A DNA stretch of 64,000 nt from a virus: positions 28,304 through 92,303 of IMG/VR virus record IMGVR_UViG_3300009149_006183; one strand, given 5' to 3'. Below the pieces are notes generated by a model, which searched no databases, had not been told where the DNA came from, and was given only the letters and a program-made list of their open reading frames with translations. The position numbers and the translations under genes are program-made. Below, piece by piece: positions 46,094-55,413 of this stretch (positions are counted from its first letter, which is position 1; each line of letters starts with the position of its first letter).

Positions 46094-47041
46094 CTAACTA
46101 GATATAATGAAATCAGTATTATTGTATTGTGTCCCGTAAGCGATACCAGGAAGGGAACGATATGCTACAGTTGTTTCCAATAATTCATTTGTAATTGCAA
46201 TTTCTTCTATTTGATAAACGATACCAGGCAATTCGACCAAGAAGCTACCATTACAGCCGACACCGGCAGCTTGGGCTCCCTGACCTACAGTATAACCGAA
46301 TTGTAATGTGTTTGGCTCGGTACAGCGAGTTTGATTATCAATTGCATATTGAGCTAACTGGGCATTTCTGCCCATAATCTGCAATGAGCCAGTTATATCT
46401 CTCTTTGTTGGAGCTACATCTTGCGGGAATAACTGTCCATTTAATGTATAGAAACGCTGTGAGTTATTATTAACAGACGCGCTAAATGTTCTAACCTCAT
46501 TTGACTGCAAACCGACACCTGTGAATGAAACAATCGCATCGTTCCATGTAACAACTCTCGTATTTCTAAGAGCATAGAAATTGGCAACTTGCTGCTGTGT
46601 AGCAGTGATAAAACTATTACGAGCTCTACCTATGATACCTATATTGATAGTAACAACATCTGATTGAGCTACAGAGAATTCAAAAGTATCAACAATATTA
46701 TTTGTGTATGAATAAGCTCCGCTATCCGCATATTTGATATTAATAGCCGTAACTGGGTTTAACGAACCATCATTTCCTCGTTGTAGGCAATATCTCCAAA
46801 GAGCTGCGGTAACAGTACTTCCGTCTTCATATACGGCAGGGAAAGATATAGATCCTCCGACCTCGATAGGCCCGAGACGGTATGTAGTTCTATCTATCTT
46901 TCCATCAACAACATTCTCGCTATCGACAGCTTGTGTCGCCTTAATATCGGCAGAAGTCGCGCGTACGCGTTGTGTTCCGCCGGTCATTTCAAACTCGACA
47001 TATCCAATGAATCCTAATGCTTGACTAGCTAAATTTGGCAT
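46094..47041 (-). CDS. Major tail tube protein
   Basis: The 315-residue protein is beta-rich with few charged clusters and starts MPNLASQALGFIGYVEFEM. It includes RLGPIEVGGSISFPAVYEDG and VTINIGIIGRARN, consistent with a tail-tube fold built as stacked hexamers. It lies directly upstream of the tail-assembly chaperone pair and tape measure gene, the standard siphovirus order. GGGAG lies upstream of the ATG. No sheath gene is seen nearby, so a non-contractile tail is more likely. The assignment rests on composition and gene order. Confidence 0.7.
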   Translation of the reverse strand: MPNLASQALGFIGYVEFEMTGGTQRVRATSADIKATQAVDSENVVDGKIDRTTYRLGPIEVGGSISFPAVYEDGSTVTAALWRYCLQRGNDGSLNPVTAINIKYADSGAYSYTNNIVDTFEFSVAQSDVVTINIGIIGRARNSFITATQQQVANFYALRNTRVVTWNDAIVSFTGVGLQSNEVRTFSASVNNNSQRFYTLNGQLFPQDVAPTKRDITGSLQIMGRNAQLAQYAIDNQTRCTEPNTLQFGYTVGQGAQAAGVGCNGSFLVELPGIVYQIEEIAITNELLETTVAYRSLPGIAYGTQYNNTDFIISS

Positions 47042-47068
47042 TATACTCTGCTCCCATAAATTCTTTTA

Positions 47069-47443
47069 TTAAACAACATAAGTGTCGCTGATCTCATACC
47101 CTGCATCTGAACTCAAAGACTGCCATGTTGCATCTATTTCTAAGCCAGGATTCGCAGCAAAATACTCGTTAATGTCGTCATATGACCCTCTTACGATAAC
47201 GTGAGCATTTAAAGCTCTAACGGCTCCAAGTAAGGAGTTTGGCGTTTCAAAAGCATTAGCTGACAACAAATATGAATCCCAATATGTACTTAGCAAGTCA
47301 ACCTCAGGTTGTAGTTCATTAAGTAGGACAACGTGATAAACAGCATCAAATAGGTCGCCGTTAACCAATAAAACCCTATCTCTTGCAGCAGAATAGTAAT
47401 CCGCTAAGATCTTATAATCAGCCGCTGCTATTAAATTTGCCAT
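47069..47443 (-). CDS. Hypothetical tail/neck protein
   Basis: The 124-residue helical protein starts MANLIAAADYKILADYYSAARD and ends beta-like (GYEISDTYVV). No family is recognised. It is 27 bases upstream of the tail tube gene, between it and a glycosyltransferase, so it could be a tail-completion or minor tail protein. GGGAG precedes the ATG. Confidence 0.55.
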   Translation of the reverse strand: MANLIAAADYKILADYYSAARDRVLLVNGDLFDAVYHVVLLNELQPEVDLLSTYWDSYLLSANAFETPNSLLGAVRALNAHVIVRGSYDDINEYFAANPGLEIDATWQSLSSDAGYEISDTYVV

Positions 47444-47516
47444 TTAAAATTCTCCCAAATATTTAATTCTAACTATTTAATCTATATAGATTTCTTAAGT
47501 AGTCAGTAAATTCCTT

Positions 47517-48704
47517 TTAAAAACTTTCGACTATTAAACTATTTTCTTTTTTAACAATATCGATGGCTTCCTCTATCTTTTTCAAGAAACTTTTTCTTTT
47601 TATCGTCTTAGCTACACTTGCAATAGTATTCTTCATTTTCAGGAACTCTCCTTCATTATGTTTTTTAATGTGAGAAATTTTTTTAATAATTTTTGACAAA
47701 TGTTGTGGAGATACAATATAATATTCTTCTTCCAACGACCCTATATAGGTATTCCCATCAACGAAAAACCGATAATTCTCAGGCAATAGGTCTACTATCT
47801 CTTTTAATGCCCCGACAGGAGCAACCACAGGTATGCATCCAGAGGCCATAGACTCAATTAGAGAAATTGCAGTTGCAGATCTGACCGAAACATCAATAAA
47901 AATATCAGAGTTGTTGTACAAATTGTTTAATTCTTCTTCTGTAGCTCCATCATTTAAACCAACAAAATTCTCTGGGAATTTAACGATATCGTTAACATCA
48001 TATCTATTCTTTAATAGATTAAGATCGTAATCTCCAGTATCATAGAGGTTTGTATGTAAATATAAATTAAAATCATTATTTAAGAATTGAGAACTGTTTA
48101 GTATTGAGCCGATTCCTGATGCTTGAGAATTTTTAGCGCAAGAAATTATATTTAATTTTTCATTATTCGGACTATTTTTATAGAAGAATATAGATTCGTC
48201 TATTCCTACATATGCAAAAGAATTCGCAACAGGGGATAACTCCGAAACCATTTTTTCAGATTTTTTAGTAGTATGGACTACATAATCTATATAATTAAAG
48301 ATATCGTTATAAGTATCTTTGATTGGCCCGGCATTCAGAGTGAAAACGTGAATCCATTTAAATTTTGTAGGGTTGAGCGTTTTAATCGCAAAAACGGCGT
48401 CTATTTCAATATAATCGCCGAGGGATATTACTAATTCAGGTTTAACTTTCTGGAAAATCTCATAAAGCTGGGGAGAAGCTAACTGCGGATTTTGACTAAT
48501 ATAGGGAAGTAGTTGACAAATTCTTTTCCCGTTTTTTTCATAAAAATAATGCCCCTGATCATCAGCGGAAAACCATTTTAAATCATGATCCCAAACAGCA
48601 GAATAAAGTGTATGTTTTTTATAGAAATTAAATATAATATCTGAATGGAGTCTGCCTAATTTTGTTAATAAATAGGGACTTGCACTTATTGTTAGTATTC
48701 TCAT
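47517..48704 (-). CDS. Glycosyltransferase, GT4-like, inside the tail module
   Basis: The 395-residue GT-B type protein starts MRILTISASPYLLTKLGRLH and has ELVISLGDYIEIDAV, the late ADIFIDVS-like SDIFIDVSVRSATAISLIES with conserved Glu, and ASGCIPVVAPVG. This matches the second Rossmann domain of GT4 enzymes. It interrupts an otherwise structural gene cluster, which suggests it modifies a virion protein, or that it arrived as a moron gene. The acceptor is unknown. Low similarity to the other GT4 gene (14653-15777) argues for separate acquisition. Confidence 0.8.
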   Translation of the reverse strand: MRILTISASPYLLTKLGRLHSDIIFNFYKKHTLYSAVWDHDLKWFSADDQGHYFYEKNGKRICQLLPYISQNPQLASPQLYEIFQKVKPELVISLGDYIEIDAVFAIKTLNPTKFKWIHVFTLNAGPIKDTYNDIFNYIDYVVHTTKKSEKMVSELSPVANSFAYVGIDESIFFYKNSPNNEKLNIISCAKNSQASGIGSILNSSQFLNNDFNLYLHTNLYDTGDYDLNLLKNRYDVNDIVKFPENFVGLNDGATEEELNNLYNNSDIFIDVSVRSATAISLIESMASGCIPVVAPVGALKEIVDLLPENYRFFVDGNTYIGSLEEEYYIVSPQHLSKIIKKISHIKKHNEGEFLKMKNTIASVAKTIKRKSFLKKIEEAIDIVKKENSLIVESF

Positions 48705-48713
48705 ATTGTCCTT

Positions 48714-49631
48714 TTAGCTAAGGCTAACGTCGATAGGAGCCTCTAAATGAAGCTCTTCCTCGCTCGCTGTCCAACTTATTTTAGCTCCTTTTAAAAGAGT
48801 CCCTTTAAAAATGGTTCCATATTGTATATTCTCAGGCCATGAGTTATATATAAGACGGCGAACGCTTATTAGCTTAGCACTGTCATCAACATCATAATCA
48901 AAACATACAGGGGTTACTAATTTTACCGTTGTGGGGTCAATAACTTCTTCAATTCTAAATTCTTCTGCTTTATAGGCGTCTTCTAAAATAGCCCGGCCCA
49001 AGCCACCGTTACCCGGATCAAAAATTGATGAATCTGCAACTTTTAAGAAGATATCTCCAGAAACGGCATCCGATGTTAAAGCAGATGTTTCATATGGTCC
49101 GACTAATGGCATAATATTTTGCTTTAATCCTCGTTGAATAATGTCTGTTACCCGAAGAAGGAATCTATAAGCATCCTCTTGTACGCCAGATTTTACATAT
49201 ATATTTAATTCCAATTTATAAGTTTCTCTAGTACTATCTAGTGTCATCCATTCAGAATCTCTAGATGTGGCGTGTATAGTTATTGCCGGGAACATTGGAA
49301 TTGGATCTGGTTCTCCCAGATATATTCCCTGTATAAAATTACCATAAAAAGCTTTTGCTACAATCGCATTTTCTAATGTCGTCCAGTTATATGAGATAGC
49401 GGAAGTTAGTTGTATATGCGTTGTGTCTAATATCTCATCAATAATTAAATATGTTTCTGCTCCTTTACTTGTACTATAAATAGTTATCTCGTCGCCCTGC
49501 TTAAACCTTTTTGTATTGTTTACATTAAGGACCGCATCCCCAGGAACGGCGTCAGCTATCAACGGAGTAGTAGTCGCCGTCCACTGAGCAACAATTCTTC
49601 TAACACTATCTAAAATCTCTTCAGTTGCCAT
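48714..49631 (-). CDS. Head-tail joining or tail-completion-like structural protein
   Basis: I use the ATG at 49631 (the frame can extend 2 codons to a TTG), giving about 305 residues. It has two copies of a beta unit: the first around VLNVNNTKRFKQGDEITIYS and the second around FLKVADSSIFDPGNGGLGRA. A linking segment TYKLELNIYVKSGVQEDAYRF resembles tail-terminator proteins. It overlaps the next upstream gene by 11 bases. It lies between the adaptor-like gene and the tail tube gene, where joining proteins usually are. The exact role is not certain. Confidence 0.6.
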   Translation of the reverse strand: MATEEILDSVRRIVAQWTATTTPLIADAVPGDAVLNVNNTKRFKQGDEITIYSTSKGAETYLIIDEILDTTHIQLTSAISYNWTTLENAIVAKAFYGNFIQGIYLGEPDPIPMFPAITIHATSRDSEWMTLDSTRETYKLELNIYVKSGVQEDAYRFLLRVTDIIQRGLKQNIMPLVGPYETSALTSDAVSGDIFLKVADSSIFDPGNGGLGRAILEDAYKAEEFRIEEVIDPTTVKLVTPVCFDYDVDDSAKLISVRRLIYNSWPENIQYGTIFKGTLLKGAKISWTASEEELHLEAPIDVSLS

Positions 49632-49926
49632 AAACAAAACCTTTACTCTTGTTCTTTAATATATCTCTTTCAACGCGTTCAATTTTTTCTTCGTCTTGTG
49701 CAGATATCTTATCGCCAGTTTTTCTTGCTTTTATATATTCAGCTTCGTCTATCGCTTCTTGTTTTGAATCACTAAATCGGGTTTCATCAATTGGAATATC
49801 AGTATTTGTTAATTCTCCGTCTTCAACTAGAGTTTCACCATCAATTGAGTCTAAAGACACAACAGATTCCATCATCTTTTTGATAAAATCCCCCAAACCG
49901 CTTTCTACCCTTACGCCATCAGTCAT
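49621..49926 (-). CDS. Small acidic hypothetical protein
   Basis: The 101-residue protein is strongly acidic and helical (KQEAIDEAEYIKARKTGD, then EEKIERVERDILKNK). No family is recognised. It overlaps the downstream joining-protein gene and sits 2 bases from the adaptor-like gene, so it is part of the head-tail module. It could be a small connector or an assembly factor. Confidence 0.55.
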   Translation of the reverse strand: MTDGVRVESGLGDFIKKMMESVVSLDSIDGETLVEDGELTNTDIPIDETRFSDSKQEAIDEAEYIKARKTGDKISAQDEEKIERVERDILKNKSKGFVYGN

Positions 49927-49928
49927 TT

Positions 49929-50654
49929 TTATACCTCATCTACGTTATTGTCGCTGATTTCTACATTTGGAAGTCCATATCTATCATCCAAATTAGAATT
50001 ATAAAATCTATTTCCTATTCTTTTTTGAGCATGAAGTATTGTTCGCCCATTAAGGATATTATTAAGATCTCCCCTTGCCAGTTTACGAAGCATTTTTCCA
50101 TATTCTGACTCATTCGGAGTTGATTCTGCCATAAAATATTTTTCATAAATATTTGCGGCAGCTTTTCTTGCAGAGACGAGGGGAATTGGATTTGGGTACG
50201 CAACTCTTATAATCCTTGTAACCACTGCGTCAAAATCATATTGAACTGGCAATTCTGTAGAGAAAATATTGCTATTTATATTATCAACAATTGTTTCTAT
50301 TACATGTCTCTCTTCATGTTCCCCATCAGTTAAAATAATATTATCGCCAGGATAAAAAGGACATCTATTTGTTGTTATTACATAGTCATTATATTCATCT
50401 ATATCTGAATATAGAACTGTCTCGAAATTAGAAAATTCGCATAATGGCGTGACATATAATTCACTTATAACAGAATCTATTTCGGAATCGGCCCACTGTA
50501 TATATTGTTCGATAATATTCTCTGGAATAAGATTAGAATCTAATGTATTGCCGATCTTTAATAAATCAACAGTTGTCCCTATACTTTCTGGAGTACTGCT
50601 CGTTAAAGTCTGAGATATAATTTTCTCAATTAAAGTTGTATTTGAATATCCCAC
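49929..50654 (-). CDS. Head-tail adaptor-like protein
   Basis: The 241-residue protein appears to start with GTG at 50654. An N-terminal helical segment, ENIIEQYIQWADSEIDSVIS followed by LYVTPL, fits the head-tail connector or adaptor family, where a helix pair precedes a Pro-Leu loop. A C-terminal helix with PLVSARKAAANIYEKYF also matches. A beta insertion (NRCPFYPGDNIILTDGEH) lies between them. Position beside the joining protein supports the call. It is longer than typical adaptors because of the insertion. Confidence 0.62.
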   Translation of the reverse strand: MGYSNTTLIEKIISQTLTSSTPESIGTTVDLLKIGNTLDSNLIPENIIEQYIQWADSEIDSVISELYVTPLCEFSNFETVLYSDIDEYNDYVITTNRCPFYPGDNIILTDGEHEERHVIETIVDNINSNIFSTELPVQYDFDAVVTRIIRVAYPNPIPLVSARKAAANIYEKYFMAESTPNESEYGKMLRKLARGDLNNILNGRTILHAQKRIGNRFYNSNLDDRYGLPNVEISDNNVDEV

Positions 50655-50657
50655 GTA

Positions 50658-51734
50658 TTATTCTCCTAGTATTGCTGACAACTCGTCTTCTGTAGCTTTT
50701 GCTATTTTTTTCTGTGTTATAATTGCCTGCGTTAAACATCCTTTAACAACAGAATTTCTAGGATCAGAAGAAACTCTTATATCTTTAATCTTAAACGGCA
50801 ATTTCAAACCTCTTACTACTTCTTCCACTTTTAACTGAAATCCTTTCGGCATACTTGTTCCCCCAGCGATGACGATATCTAATGGAGCATCAAATTCACT
50901 ATCTACCTCAACAAATTTCTTAGAAAAATGCTTAAAAACGTTTTCTATCATAACTCCATAATAAATATTTAATGCGTATAAAATATCATCATCTTCTGGT
51001 AAATTGGTAAAATCCAGTTCTCTTTCCTTTTTAGAGGTTACTTGAGCAAGCGGTACTCCTAGCTGCTCTGACACTTTTTGGTCAATCCAATCTCCACTTT
51101 TTTTCATAGACATACCTAAAATTTGTAATCCTTTATATGCTAAAACGCAATTTATTTTTCCTGCTCCGAAACTTATCCCAAATCCGCTATATGGAGCTTC
51201 TTTTCCATCACTCTCTACTACGGTTGGACGTTCTGCTAAAATAACAGCAAGCCCCTCTTCAATAATTTTTACATTCCATCCCAATCTCTTAAACATTCCT
51301 GTTAATCTTGCCTTATGAAAAGCGCTATCAACAGAACCATCAATAGAAGGGGAAGAGATACACGCACAGACAACCGATTTAGAGTCTGTAGGGCTACCCA
51401 GAGAGAGTTTAATCATTTCAGAGAGGACTAGCATCTTGCTAGGTTCATCTTTGTTTAAAACGCCATCCTGTAACGGACGACGAAGATCCACCTTGCCAGG
51501 AAACAACTTTGCTACTCGTAGAGAGTCTTCTCCTAAAACAAAATATTTCCCATCACCCTTAAGATATTGCCAAGAATTTTGCTTTAATACATCTTCAATA
51601 TCGTCAGTCTCTTCAATCTGGACAAACGCATTTCTTATTGTATTGAATTTTATCTCGTTTTGTTCTTTTTGCTCTGCTGTCTGAAAAAACATCGTTCCGA
51701 CATCGCAAGACACTGCTCTGCTCTTATCACTCAT
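50658..51734 (-). CDS. Actin-like ATPase (ParM/MreB/Hsp70 superfamily)
   Basis: The 358-residue protein has the actin-fold signatures in order: phosphate 1 SCDVGT (9-14), a connect segment SSPSIDG, phosphate 2 GFGISFGAGKINCVLAY (about 184-200) and adenosine motif VIAGGTSMPKGF (288-299). In phosphate 2 the usual Asp of the DxGxGT pattern is Ser, which is unusual. Actin-like proteins form filaments that move plasmids or phage DNA, or act as a platform. Its position inside the head-tail module, 3 bases from the adaptor-like gene, suggests it is made late or with structural proteins. A filament role is not shown by sequence alone. Confidence 0.8.
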   Translation of the reverse strand: MSDKSRAVSCDVGTMFFQTAEQKEQNEIKFNTIRNAFVQIEETDDIEDVLKQNSWQYLKGDGKYFVLGEDSLRVAKLFPGKVDLRRPLQDGVLNKDEPSKMLVLSEMIKLSLGSPTDSKSVVCACISSPSIDGSVDSAFHKARLTGMFKRLGWNVKIIEEGLAVILAERPTVVESDGKEAPYSGFGISFGAGKINCVLAYKGLQILGMSMKKSGDWIDQKVSEQLGVPLAQVTSKKERELDFTNLPEDDDILYALNIYYGVMIENVFKHFSKKFVEVDSEFDAPLDIVIAGGTSMPKGFQLKVEEVVRGLKLPFKIKDIRVSSDPRNSVVKGCLTQAIITQKKIAKATEDELSAILGE

Positions 51735-51813
51735 AATTTACTCCAATAGTTAAAAGATTATATTGTATATATCGGAAGATATCCGAATAAATTAAATAAA
51801 AATCATAGATATG

Positions 51814-52365
51814 CTATAGCATCTGACTAAGCTCATCAATGTTGTCTGATAGCTTAGAGTCTTTAATTTCTTCTTCGCTTGTTAATTTCGAACCCAATAT
51901 ATCTTTAGACATTGTATTTAAAGACCGCGAGTGAATATCGACTAATTGACTTTGCTCGATATCCTCCTCGGCGGAAGAATGTCCTACACTTTGGTTATTT
52001 CGAACGAGTTTTTGCATCATCTCTAGCATTTCTGATATCTGAGCATTATTCGTGTTTTGAGATGAATTTATTTTTTTATCAATTTCTTTTTCTAACAAAA
52101 TTTTAATATCTTTAAGTAGCCCGTCTTTATCAAAAGATTCTTTTATAAATATCTCTTTTTCTTTTTCTTTTATAATATTTTTAGAATCTTCTTGATGCAG
52201 TATTTTAATGGCCCCATGACGCTTTGCTCTTTGAAGATCTTTCGATTGTTCGGGCGGTATTTGAGTTTTTATTTTATGTAAGTCAATAGCTTGCCTAGCA
52301 CTTAGAGTCAACCCTAAATCGCCAATAACTATCTCTTTTCTACTTGCGTTGGCTATTAAAAACAT
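51814..52365 (-). CDS. Hypothetical coiled-coil protein
   Basis: The 183-residue protein begins with a beta-like segment (FLIANASRKEIVIGDLGLTL). A long charged helical part (DIKILLEKEIDKKINSSQ, then ISEMLEMMQKLVRN) follows, and the tail is Ser/Asp/Glu-rich and disordered. The opening strands resemble small structural proteins placed near head or neck genes in other phages. No function can be assigned. It starts right after the stop of the small zinc-ribbon gene. Confidence 0.58.
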   Translation of the reverse strand: MFLIANASRKEIVIGDLGLTLSARQAIDLHKIKTQIPPEQSKDLQRAKRHGAIKILHQEDSKNIIKEKEKEIFIKESFDKDGLLKDIKILLEKEIDKKINSSQNTNNAQISEMLEMMQKLVRNNQSVGHSSAEEDIEQSQLVDIHSRSLNTMSKDILGSKLTSEEEIKDSKLSDNIDELSQML

Positions 52366-52539
52366 TTATTTCAATCTAATTCTGGGCAGCTTTTCTGGCC
52401 GCGCTTGAATAACTATTTTATTATCTTTTTTACATGATGGACAAACAAAGAAAATAGAACCATCATTAAAATTGATCTCCATAGTGGTCTTATCGTCTGA
52501 ATGGGCCAAACAGTGCTGACATACGCAATATATTTTCAT
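52366..52539 (-). CDS. Small zinc-ribbon protein
   Basis: I found this 57-residue gene by translating the gap by hand. It starts MKIYCVCQHCLAHSDDKTTM and has CVCQHC near the N-terminus and CPSCKK near residue 33. Together they make a four-Cys zinc ribbon with the beta strand FNDGSIFFV between the pairs. It abuts the next gene (stop at 52366, next ATG ending at 52365), so it is clearly part of the run. Function unknown; small zinc ribbons can bind nucleic acid or proteins. Confidence 0.68.
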   Translation of the reverse strand: MKIYCVCQHCLAHSDDKTTMEINFNDGSIFFVCPSCKKDNKIVIQARPEKLPRIRLK

Positions 52540-52541
52540 TA

Positions 52542-55382
52542 TTATTTCATAATTAATCTAATTTTACTTAGATCATCTCTAATGACCTGTTGTATTGTTC
52601 TATCTACTTCTACTGGATTTTTTGATGCTCGTTTAATAATATCTCTTCTTATCTCTGTTAACTTAGAAATTTTTATTAGCATATTATTATATATCGCATT
52701 TGCTACCGGATATTTGTGCGAGGCTAATTTCTCCATAATTTCTTCAGGAATTGGCTTATAGCCAGCAATCATTTGAAGAATGTCTCTCGCCTCTAATGAC
52801 ACGCCGAAAAGAGCTTTAATTTTTCTATTTTCTCCTAATTTCGGGACAACGGGTTTTTCTCCTCGACCGAACTCACCCAACAATGAAGAGTGATACCCGA
52901 TAAACATTAAGTAATTCTGTCTGGCTCTTTCGAAATCCGCTATAGCTTTTCTTTTTTGCTCACCTGTAACCGAAGGGCTTGCAAGCTGTTTATTTAGTTT
53001 ATTTACTCCTTGGGCTACGGAGATTAAAGAATCTGCCGCCAAGTAGCTCCAAATAACCAACATACTCTCATCTAATTTTCTCGGCTGTTGACCCGGATTC
53101 TCAGATCGTTTAAAAAATTCATTTTCTAGCACATTTAAGGGAGATTGTCCAGAGGCTTTGGGTTTAGTCATTGTATTCGATTGCCTAGCCGTCATTTTTA
53201 TAAAATTAGGATCAGATAAGAATGACTGGAAAGCCTCTGTCTTAAAAACAGGATTCATCTCACTTACTCTTTGTCGTATCAAAGACGCGCTCTGCGGATT
53301 ATCAACATTTATATTCATCTCTTTGATTAGAGACTGTACTGCCATTTTCATTCTAAGAAGATTCATATAATTATTATAAAAACTTTGTTTTCCAACTATT
53401 CCACTAAATTGAGTGTCTATGTCAAATTCTCCAACCGTTCCATCAGCTAATTGCATTTTTACTCTACTCGGGGCCTTGTTCCAAACCACTTCTCCATCTT
53501 TATTATATACTCGATCTTTTGATGCCTGATATTTACCACTCTCATATTGGAACAGTTCTTTAGATTGTTGCTTAAATAATTCTAATTTAAGTCTAATTTT
53601 TTCTACCATTAAATAATCTTTAGGATCTGTAATACCGGCGGATAAGTTTTCCCAAACACTTTCCATAAAATCTTTCATCATTGTCGCACTAGTCCCGAAA
53701 GACGCTTGATTCTCTTTTAGGGAAAATTGTTTTGGCTTATCTCTATTAACTAAAGAACCCGGAGTCTCCTGCCCAAAATCGGAAACCTCTTGGATATTTC
53801 CACTATCATCCTCAGTCGCTGGAGCCTGTCTCTCTCTCAATTTGTCGCCAGACTTAGATCTCTCCCTCTCGCCCACTTCATAACGCGTGAGATACTGGGC
53901 TTCTTTATAGATCGGATCTAGCATGCGAGAATCCCGACTATTAATTAGTTTATTTAATTGGACAATTAGCGGTTTTGATAGATTGCTTTGTGCCAGCAAT
54001 GCGGCTTTCGTAACGTCATATATAACCTTTTGCTCCGGCCTAATTTGTTGCCTATCTCTAAGTGTTTCTACGAAAGCCTTTTCCATCTCTATCCATTCAG
54101 GATATAACTCTACTGGGACTAGATTTGGAGCATCAGTAAAGAACTTAAGCCTAAAATCGGTAGTTTTATTTGGATCAACAGAATCGGAACGCGGGTCATA
54201 CCTTTCTTTAATTGATAAGGCATTCATCAGATTCCTATAAAAAGCGCCGACAATTTCATCAGGGTGTACATCGATATGGTATCGAGCTTTTATATCTAAG
54301 GCCGTATATCTAAGATGTTTTTTGAAAAGTGGATTTTTAACCAGATTGTTTACGCCAAAAGTACTTAACATCTTGTCAGATTGCGGGGTAATCCTATATA
54401 TATTTTGAATAGCCATTGATTTTCCGCCTATTTCATAAGAAATAGGGAACTGCGAAAAATCTTCTTCAGTAAGTTCTTCTACTGTCTCTGGCAAGATTAT
54501 TGATCGGCCACGCTCTTCAGCACTAGCAGGGGTTTCTCCTTGCTCTTTATTTTCTTCTTCCTCTTGTATCTGGGGTGGTGTTTCCTCAAAATCTTCGTCT
54601 TCCGGTGTTTCTACCATCGTGTCTACTTTGCCTGGCTGAGTCATAACTGGTTCGTTTTTTAAAGCTTCGCCTTGCTTCTCTAACAATCCATCGATAATAT
54701 CAACTAGCAGAAGCATAGCATCTCTCTTAGTTTTCTGCCCAGACTGTATCTCTGCATTTATGCGACTGATTATCGGATTTAATTGATCTACTCCATTTTG
54801 GAGCAACCCCTTTCCGATAGCATACTGGCTTATCTCTTGAATATCTTTATCAGTAATAAGAGAGAGATTGTCAGTTACCTGTTGTGCCGTTTTTTTTGCG
54901 GAGGTTTGCCCAGCCATTGCCCCCATCGCTGGTGACATCTTTTTTGCTTCTGTTTCTTGAGTTATGAGTAATCCTTCTATATAGTCTTTAATTTCTTTTT
55001 TAGCGTCTTTTTTCGCCTTGAGCCCCATATTAACTTCTTTATTGATAGAATCCATCACGGCGGCTAAAAAGTTAACGTACTGCCCTCCAAGACCCTGTTC
55101 TATCGCATCTTTCTCCATAGCCTCGATTTCAAAATGAGAAAAACCCAGAACATCTTCTGATCCAAGTTGAACTGGCGTCTCGGTTTCGAGATCATACTCG
55201 TGAAAATCTTCGAAATCATCTACTTCGGTATCCATGTAGGGAGCATCGGACTCCTCGATTTCTCTTTGAGCAATTTTTTTAAGTACATCGGACATCGAGT
55301 TCATATCAAAATAATTATTTTTATTTGCCACGTTCTTGGCTCCTAATTTAGTCACAAAAAGATTACTTAAGAATGAGTTCAT
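52542..55382 (-). CDS. Large uncharacterised, probably virion-associated protein
   Basis: The ATG at 55382 gives 946 residues. The N-terminal ~80 residues are acidic (DAPYMDTEVDDFEDFHEYD), and there is a Glu/Pro-rich linker near residues 255-295. The rest is mostly helical with many Gln, Lys and Arg residues. I see no portal, protease, polymerase or lysozyme motif. Its length and helical, low-Cys makeup are compatible with an internal or ejected virion protein or a large scaffold. It lies between PhoH and the connector module. Function is not assigned. Confidence 0.6.
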   Translation of the reverse strand: MNSFLSNLFVTKLGAKNVANKNNYFDMNSMSDVLKKIAQREIEESDAPYMDTEVDDFEDFHEYDLETETPVQLGSEDVLGFSHFEIEAMEKDAIEQGLGGQYVNFLAAVMDSINKEVNMGLKAKKDAKKEIKDYIEGLLITQETEAKKMSPAMGAMAGQTSAKKTAQQVTDNLSLITDKDIQEISQYAIGKGLLQNGVDQLNPIISRINAEIQSGQKTKRDAMLLLVDIIDGLLEKQGEALKNEPVMTQPGKVDTMVETPEDEDFEETPPQIQEEEENKEQGETPASAEERGRSIILPETVEELTEEDFSQFPISYEIGGKSMAIQNIYRITPQSDKMLSTFGVNNLVKNPLFKKHLRYTALDIKARYHIDVHPDEIVGAFYRNLMNALSIKERYDPRSDSVDPNKTTDFRLKFFTDAPNLVPVELYPEWIEMEKAFVETLRDRQQIRPEQKVIYDVTKAALLAQSNLSKPLIVQLNKLINSRDSRMLDPIYKEAQYLTRYEVGERERSKSGDKLRERQAPATEDDSGNIQEVSDFGQETPGSLVNRDKPKQFSLKENQASFGTSATMMKDFMESVWENLSAGITDPKDYLMVEKIRLKLELFKQQSKELFQYESGKYQASKDRVYNKDGEVVWNKAPSRVKMQLADGTVGEFDIDTQFSGIVGKQSFYNNYMNLLRMKMAVQSLIKEMNINVDNPQSASLIRQRVSEMNPVFKTEAFQSFLSDPNFIKMTARQSNTMTKPKASGQSPLNVLENEFFKRSENPGQQPRKLDESMLVIWSYLAADSLISVAQGVNKLNKQLASPSVTGEQKRKAIADFERARQNYLMFIGYHSSLLGEFGRGEKPVVPKLGENRKIKALFGVSLEARDILQMIAGYKPIPEEIMEKLASHKYPVANAIYNNMLIKISKLTEIRRDIIKRASKNPVEVDRTIQQVIRDDLSKIRLIMK

Positions 55383-55413
55383 CAAATCTAGAATAAATCC
55401 TTTTGATAATCTG

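Noticed and set aside
41576-46094. Genetic code change (TAG read as an amino acid) across the tail genes
   Set aside because: TAG ends the tape measure and tail tube genes and sits at the expected place in the chaperone frameshift. Genes are full length under the standard code, so only the single readthrough candidate at 34061 was kept.
51811-51822. ATGCTATAGCAT palindrome at the end of the 51814 gene
   Set aside because: A 12-base palindrome in AT-rich DNA overlapping a stop codon is likely chance; it has no T run and is too short to call a terminator.
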